A stretch of DNA of 64,000 nucleotides, from NCBI RefSeq assembly GCF_003290025.1, contig NZ_QNHG01000003.1, positions 274,460 through 338,459 of the forward strand, read 5' to 3'. Under the pieces are notes generated by a model. The model worked only from the letters and a program-made list of their open reading frames with translations, ran no database searches and was not told the DNA's origin. Positions 8,396-14,772 of the stretch are shown one piece after another. The position numbers were made by a program, and so were the translations under genes. Positions within the stretch are counted from its first letter, which is position 1. Each line of letters opens with the position of its first letter. Origin of the DNA: Pseudogemmobacter bohemicus (GTDB lineage Bacteria; Pseudomonadota; Alphaproteobacteria; Rhodobacterales; Rhodobacteraceae).

Positions 8396-10450
8396 ATGAA
8401 ACCGCATCTGACATATGCCCTCGCCGCCGGCCTCCTGTTCTGGAGCACATCGCTGCAGGCCGAGACCCGCGCCGTGCTGATCGGGGTCGGGGAGTATGCG
8501 TTTCTGGATGCCGATCTGAAGGGGCCCACCAATGACGTGCGACTGATGGTCGAGGTGCTGGCCGGACGGGGTGTCGCACCGGAGGCGATGACCGTTCTGA
8601 CCACCGATCCGACCGGCCTGCCCCGGGGCGTCCTGGTGGCCGAGCCCACGCGGGCGGGCATTCTTGCAGCGCTTGATGCCGCTGCGGCCGGTTCTGCTCC
8701 GGGCGATACGCTGGTCTTCTATTTCTCCGGCCATGGTTCGCAGGCGCCGGATCAGAACGGCGATGAGGGGGGCGGTTATGATGAGATCTTCCTGCCGATG
8801 GATGCCAAAAACTGGCAGGGCGAGATCGGCATGGTGGAAAATGCCCTTGTCGATGACGAGCTGAACCTCTGGGCTCAGGCTGTGCTGGACCGCGATGTCA
8901 GGCTGGTCGGCATCATCGACGCCTGCTACTCTGCCACGGGTTTCCGCGCCATCGAGCCCGATCCTGCAGCCGGGGTGGCGCGGTCTTTGCAGCCCGATGC
9001 GCTTGGCATTCCGGATGATCTCCCTGCGGCGCCTTCCGTGCCCCCCTTTACCGGTGCCACCGAACTCGCCGGGGATTTCGTCTTTCTCTATTCCTCGCAA
9101 TCGGATGAGCGCTCCTTTGAATATCCGCTGGGTGATACCGGCATCTGGCATGGTGAATTCACCCTGCGGCTGGCCCAGGTGCTGGCGGGGGCAGAGGATG
9201 CGACCTGGCAGCAGGTGCTTGCCGCGACCTCGGATTCGATGATCCGGGGCGTTGCGCGGCAATTGCCCGATGCCGAAGGCACACTTCTGAACGAGAAGGT
9301 CTTTGGCGAGGGCGCCGGCTCTGCCCGCTACCGCGTCACCGGTGCGACGCTTGAGGCCGGACTGCTCCAGGGGTTCGCAGAAGGCGGCGAGGTCACGCTT
9401 TACGCCAGTGGCGCCGGCGGAGAGAGCATCGGCTCGGCCATATTGGGCAAGGTTTCGGCGCGCGAGGCAAAAATCAGCGGCCCGCTGCCCGAACTGGCGC
9501 CCGACCAGACGCTCTGGGCCGCGCCGGGCCGGCTGCCCGATCCGAAGCCGCTGGTGCTGGCGGCGCCGGCCCGGGCCGATGCCGGTGACGGGTTCGACTA
9601 TTCGCAATGGGAGACTGCGCTGGCCGCCTTGCCGCAGGAGACGGTCACGCCCGATCTCGTGCCGGTTTTAACTGCCGGGCAGCTGGTGCTGGCCGGTCCG
9701 GATGGGGTGGTTGACCCGGACGGTGCCGGCTCTTCACCGCGCGTCCTGTCCTGGGATGGCGAGACCGAATCCGAGGCTTTGCAGCGCGTGCTTGACACCA
9801 TGGCCCATGCCACGCGGCTGCGGGACGTGCTCGCCACGGCGGCGGGGCGCGGGCTGACGAAGAGCGAAGTGATCTCGGTCGCGATCGAGCGCCGCCAGGG
9901 CGAGGAGCTGAGCGATCCGGCCGGCGGCGCGTCGTGCAGCGGTCAGGCCGGCGCCGGGATGCCGCATGACCCCGCCCTGGGCGTTTCGGGCTGTGACCAG
10001 CTCTGGCTCAGGCTGACCAACCGCTCGGGCAAGGCCCAGGATGTGACGGTGCTTTACCTCACAGCCGGGATGGAAGTGCTGCCGATCTGGCCGGCGCAGA
10101 ATATCGCGAACCGCATCGCACCCGGCGAAGCGGCGCGGGTCGGGTTGCAGATCGACCCGGTCAGCCATGCCGCCATCGAGGAAATCTGGATCCTCGCGGT
10201 GCCGATGGGCGAGACCCAGGCCCTGCGCACCGATCTCACCTCGCTTGCCACCGCAACCATGCGCGGCAGCAGCGGCAGCAGTGAAACCGCGCTCTGGCTG
10301 GAGAGCCAGATCGTCCCCATGGATGACAGCGCGTTGCGCGGTTTTTCCACCAAACCCGCAGATCTGACGATGATCCGCCAGATCGTGCGGCTGCAACCCC
10401 CGGCTTCCGACCGGACCGCCGCCTCTTCCGGCCCGGTTTCGGGCCCCTGA
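8396..10450 (+). CDS. exported caspase-like protease B (C14 family, metacaspase-type)
   Basis: 684 residues with a signal peptide (cleavage near SLQA-ET, residue 22) and a caspase-like domain at about 24-180. The dyad is His113 in YFSGHG and Cys177 in IIDACYSA. The domain is followed by a long middle region and a C-terminal beta module (about 570-650; DVTVLYLTAGMEVLPIWPA) related to that of caspase-like protein A. The two proteins share architecture but are strongly diverged, so they are old paralogs. The gene is followed after 26 bp by the S1A protease gene, with which it should be co-transcribed. The ATG at 8396 is chosen because it opens the signal peptide; an in-frame ATG at 8384 and a TTG at 8360 are alternatives and no strong ribosome binding site decides. 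Confidence 0.88.
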   Translation: MKPHLTYALAAGLLFWSTSLQAETRAVLIGVGEYAFLDADLKGPTNDVRLMVEVLAGRGVAPEAMTVLTTDPTGLPRGVLVAEPTRAGILAALDAAAAGSAPGDTLVFYFSGHGSQAPDQNGDEGGGYDEIFLPMDAKNWQGEIGMVENALVDDELNLWAQAVLDRDVRLVGIIDACYSATGFRAIEPDPAAGVARSLQPDALGIPDDLPAAPSVPPFTGATELAGDFVFLYSSQSDERSFEYPLGDTGIWHGEFTLRLAQVLAGAEDATWQQVLAATSDSMIRGVARQLPDAEGTLLNEKVFGEGAGSARYRVTGATLEAGLLQGFAEGGEVTLYASGAGGESIGSAILGKVSAREAKISGPLPELAPDQTLWAAPGRLPDPKPLVLAAPARADAGDGFDYSQWETALAALPQETVTPDLVPVLTAGQLVLAGPDGVVDPDGAGSSPRVLSWDGETESEALQRVLDTMAHATRLRDVLATAAGRGLTKSEVISVAIERRQGEELSDPAGGASCSGQAGAGMPHDPALGVSGCDQLWLRLTNRSGKAQDVTVLYLTAGMEVLPIWPAQNIANRIAPGEAARVGLQIDPVSHAAIEEIWILAVPMGETQALRTDLTSLATATMRGSSGSSETALWLESQIVPMDDSALRGFSTKPADLTMIRQIVRLQPPASDRTAASSGPVSGP

Positions 10451-10476
10451 CCCAATTCGAGGAAGGATCCACGCCT

Positions 10477-11604
10477 ATGTCCGCCCGCCTTACGCCGCTA
10501 TCGCTGCTCCGCCCGCTTTCTGCCCTGGCTTTGCTGCTGGGCGTCAGCGGCATCGCCCTTGCCGAGGGGCAGTCGACCGCGCCTTCTGCCGCGCCTTCTG
10601 CCAGCGCCGATGCCCCGGCTTTCAGCACAAAGACCAGCGCGGCAGATGCCTCGCCCTTTAGCTTTGCCGCCACGGGCGCCAAGGCCGAGCGCGGTGAAAA
10701 GGCTGCGAAAGAAGACCCCGCCGGGGCCAAAGTGATCGGCGGGCAGCCGGCTGCCGATGGCGCCTGGCCCTGGCAGGTCGCTTTTCTGATCGGTGGCCAG
10801 CCTATCAGCACCGACAGCCAGTTCTGCGGCGGCTCGCTGGTGATGGATCGCTGGGTGCTGACCGCAGCCCATTGCGTGCATATGGCCGATGAGGCCGGCA
10901 ATGGCGCCGATCTGAAGCCAGGGGATTTCGACATTCTCGTCGGGACCAATCTGCTCGATGGCAGCGGCGACCGGGTGCCGGTCGAGGCGGTCTTCACCTA
11001 TCCCTCCTACTCGGTGAATGATTTCGACTATGATATCGCGCTGGTCAAACTGGCGCGCAAACCGCAGGGTCGCTATCAGACCGTCGAGGTTCCTGACGCC
11101 AATTACGGCGATATCCTGCGCGAGCCAGGCATCACCACCGTCGTCACCGGCTGGGGCCTTCAGGCCGGCGCCGTGCCCTCGTCGCAGCTGATGCAGGCGC
11201 AGATCCAGATGCTGGACCGAGACCTGTGCAACCAGGTCCTGCTGGAAGGCCGCGCCGAAGAGGCCGTCGAAGGCTTTGCCTATGCGGTCAATCTGATGAA
11301 CGTGCCCGAGGAAAAGGCCTATGCGCTCTGGGACGAGATCATGGCCTCCGCGCCGATGCCGATGAGCGAGAACATGATCTGTTCGGGCACCTATGAGGGC
11401 GGCAAAAGCTCGTGCAATGGTGACAGCGGCGGGCCGCTGGTGGTGCCGCTGGACAATGGCCGATACATCCAGGCCGGTATCGTCAGCTGGGGGCTGAGCG
11501 ACACATCGGGCCGTGGCTGCCCGGAAATGGCGCAATTCTCGGCCTATACCGATGTGTCGCGCTTTGTGCCCTGGCTGAACGAAGTGATCACCGCCAATCC
11601 CTGA
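10477..11604 (+). CDS. exported chymotrypsin-like (S1A) serine protease, probable zymogen
   Basis: 375 residues. Signal peptide (about 1-29), a low-complexity Ala/Ser/Lys-rich pro-region (30-84), then the S1A domain beginning at the classical activation site K85-VIGGQ. The triad is His132 in TAAHC, Asp186 in DYDIALV and Ser317 in CNGDSGGP. In chymotrypsin numbering, position 189 is Ser (SSCNGDSGGP), which fits a chymotrypsin- or elastase-like pocket rather than a trypsin one. About 35 extra residues (roughly 258-296) precede the NMICSG strand, longer than in typical enzymes. Lys before VIGG means that a trypsin- or metacaspase-like enzyme could activate it. The gene is in one operon with caspase-like gene B, 26 bp upstream, which makes that enzyme a natural candidate activator (inference). 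Confidence 0.9.
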   Translation: MSARLTPLSLLRPLSALALLLGVSGIALAEGQSTAPSAAPSASADAPAFSTKTSAADASPFSFAATGAKAERGEKAAKEDPAGAKVIGGQPAADGAWPWQVAFLIGGQPISTDSQFCGGSLVMDRWVLTAAHCVHMADEAGNGADLKPGDFDILVGTNLLDGSGDRVPVEAVFTYPSYSVNDFDYDIALVKLARKPQGRYQTVEVPDANYGDILREPGITTVVTGWGLQAGAVPSSQLMQAQIQMLDRDLCNQVLLEGRAEEAVEGFAYAVNLMNVPEEKAYALWDEIMASAPMPMSENMICSGTYEGGKSSCNGDSGGPLVVPLDNGRYIQAGIVSWGLSDTSGRGCPEMAQFSAYTDVSRFVPWLNEVITANP

Positions 11605-11637
11605 CCGGATCTGCATCCGCAGCAATCGCGGCAAAAA

Positions 11638-11665
11638 CCCCCGGAGGCGTCATCGCTTCCGGGGG
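11638..11665. terminator. bidirectional terminator between convergent genes
   Basis: CCCCCGGAGGCG and CGCTTCCGGGGG form a 12-bp stem with one wobble pair around TCAT. An A run at 11633-11637 gives a T run for minus-strand transcripts. It separates the S1A protease gene from the convergent gene at 11696. Confidence 0.7.
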
Positions 11666-11695
11666 GTGATCATTTGGGCAAAGGGGCAGGGGGGC

Positions 11696-12445
11696 CTAAT
11701 TGGTGACCAGATCATAGGCCGCCGCGCTGGCGCCCTTATTCTCGACCGCCACCACGAAGAACCCATCCCAGGAGGGTATGAAGTCGCAGTAAAGCGCATC
11801 CTCCTGGCCGCCCTCGAAACAGATCACATTGCCATTCTCGTCGGTGACGAGGATGTCGAGATCCGAGGCGCCGGTGCCGATCACCGAAAGCTCGGCATAG
11901 GCGCCGCCGGCAAAGGGGATTTCCCAGCTGTCGGTGCGCCCGGGGGTCAGGCTGGCGCGCTGCGAAAAGGCGCCCCCGATCCGGCCGCGTCCGGTGGCAC
12001 CCCGCGCATCAAGGATCACATCGGCCAGAAAGGCATCCTCCCCCGCAAGCGACAGCGCGCGCTCGAACATGGCGTCCGCATCGGCGGGACCCTGTGGCGG
12101 TGCCCCGGCCTCCTGCGCCGCTTCCCCACCGCTGGTGCTGCGTTTGAGCTCTTTGCCCGGCGCGGTTCCGACCGTTGCCGCCAGCCGCGCCGCAGCCAGC
12201 ACGATCAGCGCATCGCCATGCGCCTCGCCCAGCAAGAACAGCTCATGCGCCATCGCCAGCGTCGCCACCGCGCCGCCCTTGCCGCCACCGGTCGGGTCGA
12301 TATTCGGCCCCTTCGCGTCTTCGGCCGCCAGAGGGCCGGCAAACAGCGCGCCCACGAACAACGCAGAGAGCGCCATACCCGCGCCAGGATGCCGGAGAGA
12401 CATTCCAGGAGGGAAGCGGCGCATGAACGCAGGAAAACGAGGCAT
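11696..12445 (-). CDS. exported protein of the two-cysteine C-terminal domain family, copy 2
   Basis: 249 residues with a long basic n-region and a hydrophobic h-region ending near PLAAED (about residue 47). It has the family signature: HGDALIVLAAARLA in the N-terminal helix, a middle region with GRTDSWEIPFAGGAYAELSV, then DLDILVTDENGNVIC, C-x10-C, IP-x3-GFF and the ending VTN. This C-terminal half resembles PPC-type beta-sandwich domains found next to secreted proteases. AAAGGAG lies six to seven bases before the ATG at 12445, which fixes the start despite several later in-frame ATGs. The operator at 12516 lies 71 bp upstream. Its biochemical role is unknown. Confidence 0.75.
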   Translation of the reverse strand: MPRFPAFMRRFPPGMSLRHPGAGMALSALFVGALFAGPLAAEDAKGPNIDPTGGGKGGAVATLAMAHELFLLGEAHGDALIVLAAARLAATVGTAPGKELKRSTSGGEAAQEAGAPPQGPADADAMFERALSLAGEDAFLADVILDARGATGRGRIGGAFSQRASLTPGRTDSWEIPFAGGAYAELSVIGTGASDLDILVTDENGNVICFEGGQEDALYCDFIPSWDGFFVVAVENKGASAAAYDLVTN

Positions 12446-12515
12446 GACGGCTCCTTTATGCGGGGCATTCCGGCAGTGTCGCAGCCCGGACCTGGTTTGA
12501 AAAGTCACGCAAGGG

Positions 12516-12532
12516 TGACAAATGCGGTCATC
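12516..12532. promoter_or_regulatory. shared near-palindromic operator, copy 3
   Basis: TGACAAATGCGGTCATC lies in the 109-bp gap between the minus-strand genes at 12555-13265 and 11696-12445, in promoter position for the latter. It is preceded by GTCACG, an extra half-site as at copies 1 and 2. Confidence 0.65.
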
Positions 12533-12554
12533 GCGCGCGGGCGGGATGCCGGCC

Positions 12555-13265
12555 TCAATTGGCGATCAGCAGATACTCCCCCGGCTGCGCGCCGGCGCCG
12601 GAACCGGGATTGGCGATCACCACCCGGTAAAAGCCGTTTTCCGCCGGGGTGAAGCGGCAGGTCGCGGCTGCCACCACCCGCAGCGGGCAGAGCACACCCC
12701 CCGCGCCATCCTCGACCGACCAGAGCAAGAGGGGCGGGCTTTTCGCATCCTCGCCGGTCTCGCTGGCGGGGGCTGCGGTGAAAACCGCGACCTCGGCCGG
12801 GCTCTGGCCGGGGAAGGGCATGGTCCAGATGTCCTGGCGGCCGGGTTCCAGCTTTGCGGTTACCTGGCTCACCCCGCCGCGCAGCACCGGCGGCGGCAGC
12901 TCATACAGCACATCGCTCAGGGCCTCATCCTCTTCGGCCATCAGGAGCGCACCCGACCAGGCCGCGCCCGAGACCAGCAGATCCGGCGTCACCCGCAGCG
13001 GCGCCGGTTTCGCCCCGGTCAGCGCGGCGCCCTGATAGCGACCGCTTTCCTGTTGCCAATGGCTGGCCTTGCGCAGGCGGATGCCGCCGGCAAGCCTGAC
13101 CGCCACCGCCATGCCAAGCGCGTCGCCCTGGCTCTCGGCCTCTTCATAAAGCCGCAGCGCCAGCGCGATGGTGGAGACGGGGCCAGCGCCATCCGCCGCG
13201 CGCGCGACCTGCGGCAGCGGCGCGACGAGGGCGAGGACGGAAAAGGCGAGAAAGGCGCGTAACAT
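12555..13265 (-). CDS. exported protein of the two-cysteine C-terminal domain family, copy 3
   Basis: 236 residues with a signal peptide (MLRAFLAFSVLALVAPLPQV, cleavage near ARA-AD). It shares with the other two copies the helix SQGDALGMAVAVRLAGG, the segment GRQDIWTMPFPGQSPAEVAV, a C-x9-C pair, TP-x3-GFY and an ending in AN. The middle region is the most diverged of the three. The gene lies head-to-head with rpoN (132 bp between starts), and I see no copy of the shared operator in that gap, so it may be expressed separately from the rest of the locus. The start is the first ATG of the signal peptide. The minus-strand frame continues open far upstream through rpoN, but that extension is a shadow. 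Confidence 0.72.
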   Translation of the reverse strand: MLRAFLAFSVLALVAPLPQVARAADGAGPVSTIALALRLYEEAESQGDALGMAVAVRLAGGIRLRKASHWQQESGRYQGAALTGAKPAPLRVTPDLLVSGAAWSGALLMAEEDEALSDVLYELPPPVLRGGVSQVTAKLEPGRQDIWTMPFPGQSPAEVAVFTAAPASETGEDAKSPPLLLWSVEDGAGGVLCPLRVVAAATCRFTPAENGFYRVVIANPGSGAGAQPGEYLLIAN

Positions 13266-13397
13266 GGGAAACTGCAGATCAGGTGTTGCCAGCCGATCCT
13301 GGCGTAAAGCGCGGGCAGAGAGAAGGCGCAAAGCAACCTTCGGTGCGGCGCCTCCATAGCGATTGCAGCCGGGCCTGCCTCCTGGCACAGTCGTACC

Positions 13398-14735
13398 ATG
13401 AAGCAGCGCAACCGCATCACCATCGCCCAGAAGCAACGGCTCTCGCTGAACCTGTCGCTGGTCAGCGCGATTGCGATGCTGAAATCGGATGCCGGAGCCA
13501 TCGGCGTCTGGCTGGAGGAACAGGCGGCGCATAACCCGCAATTGCAGATCTCGCCGCCGCCGGCCCAGCCCTCGCCCTGGGCGCCGCGCTGGCATGATGC
13601 GCTGTCGCGGCAGGCCCGCGCGGGGGCCGGGGCCGAGATGCTGGCCGGGCCGGCGCCGGGGCTGCAGGCGCATGTGACGGCGGCGCTGCTCCTCATGCGG
13701 CTTTCGGCTGCGGAAATGCCGCTGGCGCTGGTACTTTGTGCCGCGCTGGAGCCGAGCGGCTGGCTGGGGCTGCCCATGACCCGCATCGCGCGCGAGGCCG
13801 GAACCACCCCGGTGGCGATGGAGGCGGTGCTTGTCAGGCTGCAGGGGATCGAGCCTGCCGGGCTTTTTGCCCGCAATCTTGCGGAATGCCTGCGCCTTCA
13901 GGCTGCCGAGGCCGGAGAGCTGGACCCGGTGATGGCGATGGTGCTCGATCATCTTTCGCTGGTTGCCGGTGGCGATCTGGAGGCGCTCGCAGAGAAATCC
14001 GGGACGACGGTTGCCGATATCGCGCTGCGGATCCGTCGGCTGCGGCGCTACGACCCGAAGCCCGGCGCCCGTTTTCAGCCCGGCACCGCGCCGGTCGCAG
14101 AGCCCGATCTTTTGCTGCGCGATGGCGCGGCGGGGCCTGAACTCAGCCTGAACCGCTCCTCGCTGCCGTCGGTCGCGCTGCACCCAAAGGCAGAGGGCGG
14201 CGACCGGAGCGCTGCGCTTGCGGTGATCCGCCTGCTGGAAAGCCGCAACCATACGCTGTTGCGGATCGGGACGGAAATCCTGCGCCGCCAGCCGCTGGTG
14301 GTGAAACAGGGGCTGCGCGGGCTGTCGCCGATGACGATGAGCGAGGTGGCATCGGCGCTTGGCCTGCATCAGAGCACGATCAGCCGGCTGGTCCAGGGCA
14401 CCTCGGTCGATACCGGCTCGGGCGTCTACTGGCTGCGCGCGATGTTCTCGCCAGCTGTGCGCAAGGATGGGCCGGCAGGGGCCGCGATGCGCGACGCGCT
14501 GGCGCAGATGATCGCCGCCGAAGACCCGGCAAAGCCGATGAGCGATGCCATGCTCGCCGATGCGCTTTCCGGCGCCGGCGCGCCGCTGGCCCGGCGCACC
14601 ATTGCAAAATATCGTGAACAATTGGGCATTCCTGTCGCATCCCGGCGTAAACAGGCGGCAAAACTGTCATCCGCGACGCGAAAGCAGGCGCAAAAGGTCG
14701 CTCCCGGGGGTGACCGTTCCGGCACGCCGCTATAG
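13398..14735 (+). CDS. rpoN: RNA polymerase sigma-54 factor, divergent
   Basis: 445 residues. The C-terminal RpoN box ARRTIAKYREQ is intact, preceded by the core-binding and helix-turn-helix regions (MTMSEVASALGLHQSTISRLVQG, where conserved proteins read S-x-ISRV). The N-terminal region I is present (QRLSLNLSLVSAIAMLKSD) but poor in the glutamines and leucine pattern of well-studied RpoN, and the acidic region II is nearly absent. The protein is shorter than the usual 480-500 residues. It should direct transcription from -24/-12 promoters with an enhancer-binding activator. I found no convincing -24/-12 site in this window, so its targets are elsewhere. Rhodobacteraceae often carry several rpoN paralogs, and this looks like a specialised one. 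Confidence 0.85.
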   Translation: MKQRNRITIAQKQRLSLNLSLVSAIAMLKSDAGAIGVWLEEQAAHNPQLQISPPPAQPSPWAPRWHDALSRQARAGAGAEMLAGPAPGLQAHVTAALLLMRLSAAEMPLALVLCAALEPSGWLGLPMTRIAREAGTTPVAMEAVLVRLQGIEPAGLFARNLAECLRLQAAEAGELDPVMAMVLDHLSLVAGGDLEALAEKSGTTVADIALRIRRLRRYDPKPGARFQPGTAPVAEPDLLLRDGAAGPELSLNRSSLPSVALHPKAEGGDRSAALAVIRLLESRNHTLLRIGTEILRRQPLVVKQGLRGLSPMTMSEVASALGLHQSTISRLVQGTSVDTGSGVYWLRAMFSPAVRKDGPAGAAMRDALAQMIAAEDPAKPMSDAMLADALSGAGAPLARRTIAKYREQLGIPVASRRKQAAKLSSATRKQAQKVAPGGDRSGTPL

Positions 14736-14772
14736 CAAGAGGCGCGCGACGAACAGCAGTAAAGGGCGGGCC

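Noticed and set aside
1774-13265. Classical cytoplasmic caspase-based phage defence system
   Set aside because: All effectors carry signal peptides and there is no sensor ATPase, nucleotide cyclase or CRISPR component, so a defence label is not supported.
13388-13397. -24/-12 (sigma-54) promoter before rpoN
   Set aside because: TGGCAC is present, but no TTGC follows at the right distance and it abuts the start codon.
13266-14621. Upstream extension of the minus-strand gene at 12555
   Set aside because: The frame stays open through rpoN, but the signal peptide at 13265 marks the real start.
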